In this document: positions 8,636 through 16,641 of the stretch, piece by piece
Layout: each line of letters begins with the position of its first letter
Numbering within the stretch: the first letter of the stretch is position 1
Origin: Oscillospiraceae bacterium
GTDB lineage: Bacteria; Bacillota; Clostridia; Oscillospirales; Acutalibacteraceae
DNA: 64,000 nucleotides
NCBI GenBank assembly: GCA_015066445.1
Contig: SVOK01000001.1
Location: forward strand, 123,315 to 187,314
Reading direction: 5' to 3'
Notes under the pieces: generated by a model
The model's input: the letters and a program-made list of their open reading frames with translations, nothing else
What the model was told of the DNA's origin: nothing
Database searches by the model: none
Program-made: the position numbers and the translations under genes

Positions 8636-9274
8636 ATGTATATTTGTCCAAATTGTAAGAAAACATCTGAAACACCACTAAATTTCTGCTATGCATGCGG
8701 TTCTGCAATGGTAGAACAACAGCCTGTTGAGGCTCAACCTGTGGCTCCTCAACCAGTTGAAGTTCAGCCTGTGGCACCTCAGACTGTTGAAGCTCAGCCT
8801 CAATACCAGCAGCCCCAGTATCAGCAACCCCAGTATCAACAGCCTCAGTATCAACAGCCTCAGTATCAACAGCCTCAGTATCCGCAGACTCCTGCACCCT
8901 CTAAGGCTAAAATGATAGTTGGTATGATACTAAGCATTTCAGGTACTGCTTTTGCTTTGCTCGGTTTGCTTATGGTAATTATACTTTTGTTTACAGAAAC
9001 ATATGAAGGCTGTATTGCCGCATTTATCTATGGCTTGGTATTTTCTATCATCGGTCTGCCCTGCGCTCTTGTAGGCTTAATTCTGTCCAAAAAGTGTGTA
9101 AATGCAGGTGCTTCGAATGGTATGACATCTGCAGGTAAGGCACTGGGTATCGTTGGTATTATTCTCTCAGCCCTTCTTTTAGTATTAGCTATTGCAAGCC
9201 TTGGAATGGCAGGCGATTATGATTTTAGTTATTACGATTATGACTATGACTACGACTATGATGATTTCTTTTAA
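8636..9274 (+). CDS. Zinc-ribbon membrane protein (paralogue B) with QYQQP repeats
   Basis: A 212-residue paralogue of the protein at 7988. It has the same start (MYICPNCKK), the same zinc ribbon, and the same membrane domain beginning KAKMIVGMILSISG. The linker has expanded into a Pro/Gln/Val repeat region followed by six QYQQP-type pentads, and the tail is an acidic run of alternating Asp and Tyr. The start is the ATG at 8636 behind AAGGAGGAG; the reading frame stays open 29 codons further upstream, but that part covers the promoter. Expression from its own promoter suggests similar regulation to paralogue A. Function is unknown. Confidence 0.85.
   Translation: MYICPNCKKTSETPLNFCYACGSAMVEQQPVEAQPVAPQPVEVQPVAPQTVEAQPQYQQPQYQQPQYQQPQYQQPQYQQPQYPQTPAPSKAKMIVGMILSISGTAFALLGLLMVIILLFTETYEGCIAAFIYGLVFSIIGLPCALVGLILSKKCVNAGASNGMTSAGKALGIVGIILSALLLVLAIASLGMAGDYDFSYYDYDYDYDYDDFF
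8801..8890 (+). repeat. Six 15-bp tandem repeats inside paralogue B
   Basis: Six units of the form CAGTATCAACAGCCT (period 15). Three are identical (8831-8875) and the outer ones have diverged. They encode the QYQQP linker. Confidence 0.95.
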
Positions 9275-9311
9275 AAGCTACATATAAATTAAAAATTTGT
9301 ACTTAGAATCA

Positions 9312-9349
9312 TACGCACAGCGATTCTCCTTTGAGGGTTGTTGTGCGTA
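9312..9349 (+). other. Hairpin downstream of paralogue B
   Basis: TACGCACA (9312-9319) pairs with TGTGCGTA (9342-9349) without a T-run. It lies in the 173-bp gap before the lipid cluster and may be a weak terminator or leader structure. Confidence 0.45.
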
Positions 9350-9447
9350 GAATTTATAATATATCAATTAATTTTTGCATATAAAAATGCCCGCTTAAAA
9401 AGCAGTTGTTTTTATATACAAAAAAATAATAATCGTTTGGGGTAACT

Positions 9448-11367
9448 ATGAATAAAGACTTGAAAAAATTATTTGAATTAAACCGCAATGCCTTAATTAA
9501 TTCTGATAAAGATTTAAAAGCTGTTTTTGAAATAATGTTTTCTAATAATGAAAATATTATGTGCGAGGGTAATGACGGTTTCAGGATTTATAAATACACC
9601 TACGGAGAAATGAAAGAAAAAATCCGCAAAACAGCAGCAGCTATTTATGAAAAAATAGGTGCCAAGCATTCTTACATAGCCCTTGAAATGGAAAACGGAC
9701 CCGAGTGGATAATTTCATTTTGGTCTATATTAATGAGTGGCAACAAGCCATATCTTGTTAACACCCGCTACCCGGAAACCCTTTCAAACGGCATACTCAA
9801 AACTCTCGGTATAAAAAATATAATCTGCCTTAAAAAAAGTAAACTTGATGCTGATTCGTTAATATTTTCTTCACTTGGCGGTGATTTTTCACCTGTACCT
9901 GAGGAAATTTTTGAAAACGAGATCGCTTTTTCCTCCTCAGCTACATCTATGAATGAAGTGATTTGCTTTTATACGGGTCTTCAGATTTCAGAACAGATAC
10001 TCAATTTTAAAGACATTGTAAAAGAAAACCCCAGAATGGCGAAGCATTATAAAGGAAGCTTAAAACAACTCGCCTTTTTGCCTTTTTATCACATTTTCGG
10101 ATTATTTGCGGTTTATTTCTGGTTCACTTTCTTTGGAAGAACCTTGGTTTTCCTGAGAGATTATTCCGCAGAGACCATTCTCAAAACCTGTAAAAGACAT
10201 AAGGTTACTCACATTTTTGCAGTACCCGTTTTGTGGCACACAGTTGAAAAACAGCTTTGGTCAACCGTTAAGGAGCAGGGCGAAGCTAAAGAGAAAAAAT
10301 TACGTAAAGCTCTTAAATTAATGACTGGTCTTCAAAACATATTCCCCTCGTTTGGCGCCGCATTTGCAAAATGGGCCTTACGTGAGGTTACCGACCGTCT
10401 GTTTGGAAATTCTGTTATGTTTTGCATAAACGGTGGCAGTTATGTTACCGACTCTGCCTTAGAGCTTTTTAACGGCTTGGGCTACTGCCTGCACAACGGC
10501 TACGGTATGAGTGAAATAGGTATCACCTCGGTAGAGCTGAGAAAAAAGGCTAAAGAGCGAAATCTGAATTCAATAGGCAAACCTTTTAGCTCTGTGGAAT
10601 ATAAGCTTAATGATAAAAATATTCTGCTCGTAAAAGGAAGCTCACTTTGTGTGAGAAAGCTTGTTAACGGCAAGGAAGTAATTCTTTCTGACTGGTTTGA
10701 AACGGGCGACAATATGGAAATAAAAGACGGATATTATTATATTTTAGGCCGTGTGGGTGATGTTGTTATAGGCGAAAACGGTGAAAACATTAACCCTGAT
10801 ACCGTAGAAAAGTTTTTCCGTCTGCCTAATACCAAAGCGCTTTCTGTGCTCGGAATTGAGGGAGAAAACGGCGAAGAGCTTTCACTTATAGCAGAAATTT
10901 CACCCTTTGCCACAGAAAAAACCGTATCTGCAATAAAAAATGAAGCCTACGCCATAAACGAAACCTTTTCTTCTGCTAATGCAGTTAAGAAATTCTACTT
11001 CACCTTTGACGAATTAATGCCGCCCAATGCCATAAAAATAAGCCGCACACAGCTAACACGCAAAATCAAAGAAAACGCTGTTAAGCTTATTCCTTTTGCA
11101 GATATAAAGCTAAACTCTGCTTCTTCAGGCGAGACCACTCCCCTTCAAAAAGAGGTTATAAGCATAATCGCCAAAGCTTTAGACGTTGAAACTGATAAAA
11201 TAGGCCCCGATACTCATATTTTCTATGACCTTGGTGCTACAAGTATACAGTATTTTTCAGTTATATCTGAGTTATCACAGCGTTTTTCAATTTCTCAATA
11301 TGATGACACAGAGAAATACTGCTATACACCTAAAGAAATTTGTGAATATTTAGAAAGATTTTTATAA
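9448..11367 (+). CDS. AMP-dependent acyl ligase fused to an acyl carrier domain
   Basis: The 639-residue protein combines an adenylate-forming domain (about 1-545) with a C-terminal carrier domain (about 555-639), whose phosphopantetheine site is DLGATSI, Ser599. Recognisable ligase motifs are LHNGYGMSEIG (A5), WFETGDN (A7), YILGRVGDVVIGENGENI (A8) and a catalytic-Lys-like KISRTQL (A10). The usual phosphate-binding loop SSGTTGxPK is replaced by SSSATSMNEV near residues 160-170, lacking the expected glycines and lysine. The expected reaction is activation of a carboxylic acid as acyl-AMP and loading onto its own carrier, but the altered loop makes this uncertain. It is the first gene of a tight operon with two PlsC enzymes and a free carrier protein (1-bp gap to the next gene). 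Confidence 0.85.
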   Translation: MNKDLKKLFELNRNALINSDKDLKAVFEIMFSNNENIMCEGNDGFRIYKYTYGEMKEKIRKTAAAIYEKIGAKHSYIALEMENGPEWIISFWSILMSGNKPYLVNTRYPETLSNGILKTLGIKNIICLKKSKLDADSLIFSSLGGDFSPVPEEIFENEIAFSSSATSMNEVICFYTGLQISEQILNFKDIVKENPRMAKHYKGSLKQLAFLPFYHIFGLFAVYFWFTFFGRTLVFLRDYSAETILKTCKRHKVTHIFAVPVLWHTVEKQLWSTVKEQGEAKEKKLRKALKLMTGLQNIFPSFGAAFAKWALREVTDRLFGNSVMFCINGGSYVTDSALELFNGLGYCLHNGYGMSEIGITSVELRKKAKERNLNSIGKPFSSVEYKLNDKNILLVKGSSLCVRKLVNGKEVILSDWFETGDNMEIKDGYYYILGRVGDVVIGENGENINPDTVEKFFRLPNTKALSVLGIEGENGEELSLIAEISPFATEKTVSAIKNEAYAINETFSSANAVKKFYFTFDELMPPNAIKISRTQLTRKIKENAVKLIPFADIKLNSASSGETTPLQKEVISIIAKALDVETDKIGPDTHIFYDLGATSIQYFSVISELSQRFSISQYDDTEKYCYTPKEICEYLERFL

Positions 11368-11368
11368 T

Positions 11369-12010
11369 ATGATAAGAAATAAATTACTTGTAAATCTTTG
11401 CTTAGGATTTGTAAAGGTGACAGGCATTTTACCCGCGTTAATTCTATTAAAACCAAAAGTTCATCTTGCAAAAAATGCAAAAAGACATCTTCCCTCCCCC
11501 TGCATTTTGGTATCAAACCATACTTCATTAATGGATTTTGTGTTGTATTTAGTGATATTCCCTTTTCGCACTATCCGTTTTTTAATGGCAGAGGTGCTTT
11601 TCAACAAAGGAAAAGCATTTGCAAAATTCCTGCATTTAATAGGCGGTATCAGAGTGGACAGAGATGATAAAAATTTTGGTTTTATTTCAGACTCAATTGA
11701 GGTTTTGGATAATGGCGGCACCCTTGGAATATTCCCTCAGGGAAGACTCCCTGTTGCAGGCAAGCCATTTCCTTTTACTGTAAGCACCGCCTTTATTGCT
11801 ACCCATGCAGATGCTCCAATTGTTCCAGTTTTCACTGACGGTAATTACGGAATTAAAAAACGAGCTCATGTGGTGATAGGCGAAGCCTTTTATCTTAACG
11901 ATTATATTAAAGAGGGACTAAGTGAGGACGAGCAGCTCAAGCACCTGACAGAAGTGCTTGAGGAAAAAGTCTATGAGCTTAAGAATGAAATAGCCAAGAG
12001 GAAGAAATAA
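11369..12010 (+). CDS. plsC: PlsC-type acyltransferase 1
   Basis: A 213-residue member of the 1-acyl-glycerol-3-phosphate acyltransferase family. The catalytic NHTSLMD (HX4D) motif lies near residue 50 and the FPQGRLP motif near 125, followed by the PIVPV block. The first 25 residues are hydrophobic and probably attach it to the inner face of the membrane. PlsC enzymes transfer an acyl chain from acyl-ACP or acyl-CoA to lysophosphatidate. Tight coupling to a ligase-carrier fusion suggests that it takes its chain from that carrier, perhaps onto a non-standard acceptor. Two PlsC genes side by side imply two successive acylations or two acceptors. Confidence 0.88.
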   Translation: MIRNKLLVNLCLGFVKVTGILPALILLKPKVHLAKNAKRHLPSPCILVSNHTSLMDFVLYLVIFPFRTIRFLMAEVLFNKGKAFAKFLHLIGGIRVDRDDKNFGFISDSIEVLDNGGTLGIFPQGRLPVAGKPFPFTVSTAFIATHADAPIVPVFTDGNYGIKKRAHVVIGEAFYLNDYIKEGLSEDEQLKHLTEVLEEKVYELKNEIAKRKK

Positions 12011-12012
12011 TA

Positions 12013-12651
12013 ATGTCATCCAAAAAAGCAAAACTTTTTAATCTTAAACTATTCCCGATGGATATGGCGCGACTGATTTGTGCAGTGTTACTGCCGATAT
12101 ACCGTTTAAAACGCCTTACCCCCGAGGGCGAAAAGTACAAAAACAAGGTTAAAGGCGGGGCTATTGTGGTTGCAAACCACTCTTCTTTTGAAGACCCGTT
12201 TTTAGTAGGAGTGAGTTTTTGGTACAGGAGAATGTTTTTTCTTGCGGCAGATGTTGTTATGAAGGGAAAGCTTCGCTCCGCTTTACTTTACGGTGTAGGT
12301 GCAATTAAAATTACCCGAGAAATAACCGATATCAATGCTATTAAAAAATCGGTTGAGACCCTGCAAAACGGTCATTTGCTTTCGATTTTTCCGCAAGGCG
12401 GAATAGACCGAGAAAAGGATGTTGAAACCATAAAATCGGGTGCTGTTTTAATAGCTTTAAAGGCTGATGTGCCGATAATTCCTATGCATATATACCCTAA
12501 AAAGCATTGGTATAATCGAAGAAAAGTGGTAATCGGCAAAACATTATACCCAAAAGAATACATAACTAAAAAAATCCCCACCACAAGTGACATTAACAAT
12601 ATAACCGAAATTTTAATGAATGAAATGCAACGTTGTATGAATCAGGGTTAA
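12013..12651 (+). CDS. PlsC-type acyltransferase 2
   Basis: A 212-residue acyltransferase with NHSSFED (HX4D) near residue 55 and FPQGGIDRE near 127, followed by a PIIPM block. It is clearly diverged from its neighbour at 11369. It starts 2 bp after the previous stop, so it belongs to the same transcript. As with the first copy, the acceptor is not predictable. It could acylate the other position of a glycerolipid or an amino-acid head group. Confidence 0.86.
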   Translation: MSSKKAKLFNLKLFPMDMARLICAVLLPIYRLKRLTPEGEKYKNKVKGGAIVVANHSSFEDPFLVGVSFWYRRMFFLAADVVMKGKLRSALLYGVGAIKITREITDINAIKKSVETLQNGHLLSIFPQGGIDREKDVETIKSGAVLIALKADVPIIPMHIYPKKHWYNRRKVVIGKTLYPKEYITKKIPTTSDINNITEILMNEMQRCMNQG

Positions 12652-12671
12652 AATCCATTGGAGGAATAATT

Positions 12672-12908
12672 ATGGATACATTTGAAAGACTTATCAAGGT
12701 TTTTAATGCGGTTTTTGAGGACGAAATCGACATAAGCAGTATTACTCCTGAAGCCACACTTTCCGAAGATATTGGAATTAATTCAATTGGAATGCTTTAT
12801 ATGGCGATGGCTTTAGAAGAAGAATTTGATATTAAGTTTAATAATGAAGATTTTGCAGGAATCAAAACTGTAAAAGATGTTATTGCCTGCATTGAAAGCA
12901 AGTGTTAA
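12672..12908 (+). CDS. Acyl carrier protein
   Basis: A 78-residue carrier protein with the phosphopantetheine attachment site INSIG (Ser38) in the context DIGINSIGMLYM, and an acidic helix typical of ACPs. The start is the ATG at 12672, six bases after GGAGG; the frame extends 13 codons upstream without a binding site. It is encoded within a ligase/acyltransferase operon rather than with fatty-acid synthesis genes, so it is likely a dedicated carrier. Activation by the phosphopantetheinyl transferase encoded at 13353-13943 is expected. Confidence 0.88.
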   Translation: MDTFERLIKVFNAVFEDEIDISSITPEATLSEDIGINSIGMLYMAMALEEEFDIKFNNEDFAGIKTVKDVIACIESKC

Positions 12909-12911
12909 GTA

Positions 12912-13316
12912 ATGGAATGGACTGTAGACTCACCGAAATCAGGTGACATTATCCGAACAAAGGTGACCTTTTACCATCATTACGGTATTTTCATAAACGA
13001 AAGCAGAATAATTCAGTTCGGCCTGCCCGATAATGTTTATACACCTGCAGAGGAAATAAAGGTACTTGCTACCGATATTTACACCTTTTTACAAGGCGGT
13101 GAATTAGAGGTTGGCAAGCCCACCCGACAAGAGCTTAAAAATATGCGTTCTCCAGAAGAAATTGTAAAATTAGCTGAGTCCCGTTTGGGACAGGGCGGTT
13201 ACGATATTCTTCACAATAACTGCGAGCATTTTGTAAACGAATGTGCTTTCGGCGAGCATAACTCAGAATTTCTTTCATCTGTCAGAAATAAGCTTCGTAA
13301 AAAGCTCGGAAAATAA
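12912..13316 (+). CDS. LRAT-like (NlpC/P60 superfamily) protein
   Basis: A 134-residue protein with the permuted cysteine-peptidase/acyltransferase arrangement of the LRAT/HRASLS family: His23 in FYHHYGIF and Cys104 in HNNCEHFVNEC. In eukaryotes this family moves acyl chains through an acyl-cysteine intermediate (phospholipid to retinol or amine) or acts as phospholipase A. It starts three bases after the carrier protein stop, so it is part of the lipid operon. The likely role is acyl transfer from phospholipid or from the carrier, or hydrolysis. No signal peptide is seen, so it should act inside the cell. A peptidase role is less likely given the neighbours. Confidence 0.78.
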   Translation: MEWTVDSPKSGDIIRTKVTFYHHYGIFINESRIIQFGLPDNVYTPAEEIKVLATDIYTFLQGGELEVGKPTRQELKNMRSPEEIVKLAESRLGQGGYDILHNNCEHFVNECAFGEHNSEFLSSVRNKLRKKLGK

Positions 13317-13333
13317 TAGTTTTTAAAAAAATA

Positions 13334-13353
13334 AAGGAAGCATTTGCTTCCTT
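13334..13353. terminator. Hairpin between convergent LRAT-like and phosphopantetheinyl transferase genes
   Basis: AAGGAAGC (13334-13341) pairs with GCTTCCTT (13346-13353), followed on the plus strand by CATTCTTT. It touches the stop codon of the convergent gene and probably ends both transcripts. Confidence 0.7.
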
Positions 13354-13943
13354 CATTCTTTAGATACAATTTGCATCAGATAATCATTTATATAAAATTT
13401 TGTTCTTTTAAGATTCAGAACATTTACTGATTTCAAATCCTTTATACCTGTACCCAGCATTTTAAAATATGCTTCCTTAGCGGTCCAGATTTCATAAAAA
13501 CGGTCAAGTATTTCTTTATCATCACAATAAGGCAGGGTTTTAGAATAAGGGCTGTTTTTAAGTATATACTCTTTTTCCTCTGTGACGCAAAATCGTTTTA
13601 TAAGTGAAAGCTTAATAGGCTTAATGCGTTCTGTATCTATTCCTGTTTCCTTTTCACTCACTGCGCATACAACTATGTCATCGCAATGAGAAATTGAAAT
13701 AAAAAGGTTCGCGCCGTTTAAAATAGGTCTTCCGTTAGGTAGCCTTTCTATCGAAGCATCTGTTATCCCAAATTTATCGGATAATAGCTTTTTGATTATA
13801 TATTCTCCCGCAAGTGACCTTTTACGGTCGTCTTCACGCAAAAATCGGTCAATATGCTCTTTACGTGAAGGTGTAAGGCTTTGATATATACTGTCATACT
13901 CTTTTTGGCTTAAATCCCTGATATCACAGTATGACCATTCCAT
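13353..13943 (-). CDS. 4'-phosphopantetheinyl transferase, Sfp type
   Basis: A 196-residue enzyme that transfers phosphopantetheine from coenzyme A to carrier-protein serines. The family signatures are present: FISISHCDD near residue 108, GIDTERIK (metal-binding Asp and Glu) and WTAKEAYFK. The start is the ATG at 13943, preceded by GGGGTGAT. It is transcribed toward the lipid operon and shares a terminator region with it. The co-location with two carrier domains strongly suggests that it activates them. Confidence 0.9.
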   Translation of the reverse strand: MEWSYCDIRDLSQKEYDSIYQSLTPSRKEHIDRFLREDDRKRSLAGEYIIKKLLSDKFGITDASIERLPNGRPILNGANLFISISHCDDIVVCAVSEKETGIDTERIKPIKLSLIKRFCVTEEKEYILKNSPYSKTLPYCDDKEILDRFYEIWTAKEAYFKMLGTGIKDLKSVNVLNLKRTKFYINDYLMQIVSKE

Positions 13944-14010
13944 TTTTATCACCCCATAGCGATATTTTTAACTTTATTTTGAAATAATATATAACAAGGA
14001 GGCGGTAGCT

Positions 14011-14682
14011 GTGCTTATATTTTTAATAATTCTCTGTATACTTGCGGCAATAATCACCGCAATACTTTTATCGCCCGTGTATGTTATAATCAAAAATGAT
14101 AAATCCAATAATTTGATAATTCTTTATAAGCTTCTTTTTAAAACCTTTGGCGAGAATCCAGACCCTAATCACCCGATAGTTAAAGCACTCAAAAAAAGTA
14201 CGGGTATTGAGCGTCTGGAAAAAGAAAGCCTTGAAAAAAATATTGAGGACAGCGGTCTTTCCACTACTGTTTCAGAAACCTGCAGAATTTTAGCTGATCT
14301 TCTTAAAGAAATTGCAAAGCTTTTAAAATACTGCACCGCTAAAGAATATAAGCTTAAAATTATATGTTCTTCCGATGATGCCGCTGAAACCGCTATAAGC
14401 TACGGTAAATGCTGTGCTGCTGCCTTTCCGTTGCTCGGATTATTCGGTTCTTTAATGAAGATTAAGAAAAATGGCCGAAACATTGATATCCGTTGCGATT
14501 TCACAGGCAAAAAAGAGCTTTTCCGCTACAAATTTGTAATTTCAGTTAAACTTTGCCACGTTCTCGCCGCATTTTTAAGAGTAGCTATTACGGAGGCAAA
14601 ACGTCGGGTAGCGATTGAAAATGAAGCCGAAGCCAAAGAAAAGGAAAAGCTTAATCAGCAAAAAACGAAAAAACAAGATTAA
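14011..14682 (+). CDS. DUF2953 protein
   Basis: A 223-residue protein with one N-terminal membrane helix (residues 1-24) followed by a soluble, charged domain and a Lys/Glu-rich tail. Length, the single helix and the downstream layout fit DUF2953 (YtfI of Bacillus, linked to sporulation). The start codon is GTG behind AAGGAGGCGG. It is divergent from the phosphopantetheinyl transferase, and its last 32 bp overlap the 3' end of the convergent hydrolase gene. Confidence 0.72.
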   Translation: MLIFLIILCILAAIITAILLSPVYVIIKNDKSNNLIILYKLLFKTFGENPDPNHPIVKALKKSTGIERLEKESLEKNIEDSGLSTTVSETCRILADLLKEIAKLLKYCTAKEYKLKIICSSDDAAETAISYGKCCAAAFPLLGLFGSLMKIKKNGRNIDIRCDFTGKKELFRYKFVISVKLCHVLAAFLRVAITEAKRRVAIENEAEAKEKEKLNQQKTKKQD

Positions 14683-15628
14683 GATGCTCAGCAATAACTC
14701 TTTGGCTGCCTGTCAGCATTGCATGGTCGGTGTTTTTTATACTCACTAATCTACAAGTCTTGCATTTTTTAGCAAATTTATGATGCATATCCGTTCTTAC
14801 TACGGTATCATTTTCGGCGGAGATAAGCAATATGGGTGTTTTAATTCCTTTAACTGCACTGCTTTTTAATATAGAACGATGAACTACAAGCGAGTTGTAA
14901 ACCCAGCCCAAAGTCATTGGAGTTGACTGATAATTAGGCTCCTGCTTACGCATTGTAATATTATGCACAAATCTTGAACGGCTTTCATCTATAGCCTTTT
15001 CAAATTTATACTCAGGGTCAAACTCTTTTGAATATTTAAATTTGGTTTTACCACCTTGAAACAAACGGCAAAAGCCAACTCCAACCCTTGCAATCGGAGG
15101 CGAAACCATATTAACATAAGGCTCTATAAGCGGTGCTGATAAAATCGCCTTTTTTATCTTATCACTGTTTTTTGAAAGATACAAGGCTGTAACAGCCCCG
15201 CCCATTGAATGAGAATAAATATATAACGGCTTTTTATCCGCAGGTAAAACTATTTCATCAATAAAGACCGATAAATCCTTTGTATAATCCTTAAAGCTAT
15301 CCACGTGAATCAGGTCTATTCTGTCTGTAAGACGGGTCGAAAAACCGTGACAGCGCTGGTCAAAAAGAAAAACATTATAGCCCTGATTTAAAAAATAGTC
15401 GGTTACCTCATAATATTTTTTTGTAAATTCGCTTAAACCGTGAACAATTATAACCGAAGCTTTGCTATCTTGAGCCAAAAAATATTCATAGAAAATTTTT
15501 TTACCGTCATAGCTGTCGAAAAAGCCCGAAACTCGGCACTTTTCTATCTTTTCGGTTATTTTTTTGATACCCGACTCAAACTCCTCATCAGTTAAAATAT
15601 TCAATTGATAATCAGGAATATACTTCAT
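14651..15628 (-). CDS. Alpha/beta hydrolase, monoacylglycerol lipase-like
   Basis: A 325-residue serine hydrolase of the lysophospholipase/monoacylglycerol-lipase type. The oxyanion region is VIVHGLSEF near residue 80, the nucleophile elbow is SHSMGGAV, the acid is in ISAENDTVV and the histidine is in NTDHAML near the C-terminus. No signal peptide is present. The position among lipid genes suggests glycerolipid or lysophospholipid turnover. It converges on the DUF2953 gene with a 32-bp overlap of coding ends. Confidence 0.87.
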   Translation of the reverse strand: MKYIPDYQLNILTDEEFESGIKKITEKIEKCRVSGFFDSYDGKKIFYEYFLAQDSKASVIIVHGLSEFTKKYYEVTDYFLNQGYNVFLFDQRCHGFSTRLTDRIDLIHVDSFKDYTKDLSVFIDEIVLPADKKPLYIYSHSMGGAVTALYLSKNSDKIKKAILSAPLIEPYVNMVSPPIARVGVGFCRLFQGGKTKFKYSKEFDPEYKFEKAIDESRSRFVHNITMRKQEPNYQSTPMTLGWVYNSLVVHRSILKSSAVKGIKTPILLISAENDTVVRTDMHHKFAKKCKTCRLVSIKNTDHAMLTGSQRVIAEHLNLVFSFFAD

Positions 15629-15677
15629 AACAAGCTCCTTTAACGGCGATTATTTTTTTAGAAAAGAGGGAATAATA

Positions 15678-16625
15678 ATGACATCTGCAAAGAAATCTGT
15701 TTTAAAAAGGATTGTAGTCATTATTATTGCTGTATTAATTTTCTTCTCAGCCATTTCCATGGTTGCGACTAAAATAGTTTACGATAATATTTTTGAAAGA
15801 TACGATACCAAAATAGAAATTCCGGCAACGCTTAGTGATATGGTAAATGAGCGTGAAAGAAAGGAATATTACTCGGGACAAAATATGCTCACAGGTTATC
15901 TTTACCGAGCCGATATCAATAATTCGCAAAACGGTTTAATTATTATAGCTCCCGGCTTTCACGCAGGAACTGATAATTATTTATGGCAGATAAAAAGCCT
16001 GCTTGATTACGGTTGGTCAGTGTTTGTGTTTGATACCACAGGCAGCTGTGAATCCGAAGGTGAAAGCTCAGTAGGCTTTGCGCAAATACTGCCCGATATG
16101 GAAGCTACTATTAAATATATTGAAAAAAATAACCGTTTCGGTTATAATGATATTGTACTTTTAGGTCACAGCAGAGGCGGATATGCTGCTTGCTGCGCTT
16201 TAGAGTATGATTATGATATTGCGGCGGTTATTTCTGTCAGCGGTATAAACAGCGCTATGGAAGGTGTTATCGGGTCGGCTGTGGATTATGTTGGTCCTTT
16301 AGCTTACGGAAATTACGGTTTCTTGTGGATGTATCAGGCCATGCTTTTTGGTAGCAAAACACTTAATACTAATGCGGACGAAGCCATATCTAACAGCGAT
16401 GTGCCTGTACTTATTATTCACGGGGAGAATGATACCGAAGTACCATTAGATGAATTTTCAATAATTTCCCATAGCGACGAAATAACTTCAAAAAAGGTTG
16501 AATATCTTATCTGCTCAGAGCCTTATCAGAATGGTCACACAGACCTTTTGTTCAATAAGGACGGAACAGCTAACGACAAATTAATGGCAGAAATTAATGA
16601 TTTTTTAATTAAAAATATCAATTAG
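15678..16625 (+). CDS. Membrane-anchored alpha/beta hydrolase
   Basis: A 315-residue hydrolase with an N-terminal helix (about residues 9-31) that should anchor it with the catalytic domain outside. The nucleophile is GHSRGGYA, the acid lies in IHGENDTEVP and the histidine in NGHTDL. The family includes esterases and acyl hydrolases with varied substrates. It is divergent from the cytoplasmic hydrolase and lies 16 bp upstream of the glycosyltransferase, probably in one operon. Confidence 0.85.
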   Translation: MTSAKKSVLKRIVVIIIAVLIFFSAISMVATKIVYDNIFERYDTKIEIPATLSDMVNERERKEYYSGQNMLTGYLYRADINNSQNGLIIIAPGFHAGTDNYLWQIKSLLDYGWSVFVFDTTGSCESEGESSVGFAQILPDMEATIKYIEKNNRFGYNDIVLLGHSRGGYAACCALEYDYDIAAVISVSGINSAMEGVIGSAVDYVGPLAYGNYGFLWMYQAMLFGSKTLNTNADEAISNSDVPVLIIHGENDTEVPLDEFSIISHSDEITSKKVEYLICSEPYQNGHTDLLFNKDGTANDKLMAEINDFLIKNIN

Positions 16626-16641
16626 TTTATAGGGGTTTACT

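Noticed and set aside
8801-8890. Short tandem repeat considered as a CRISPR-like array
   Set aside because: Six 15-bp units code for QYQQP pentads without spacers.
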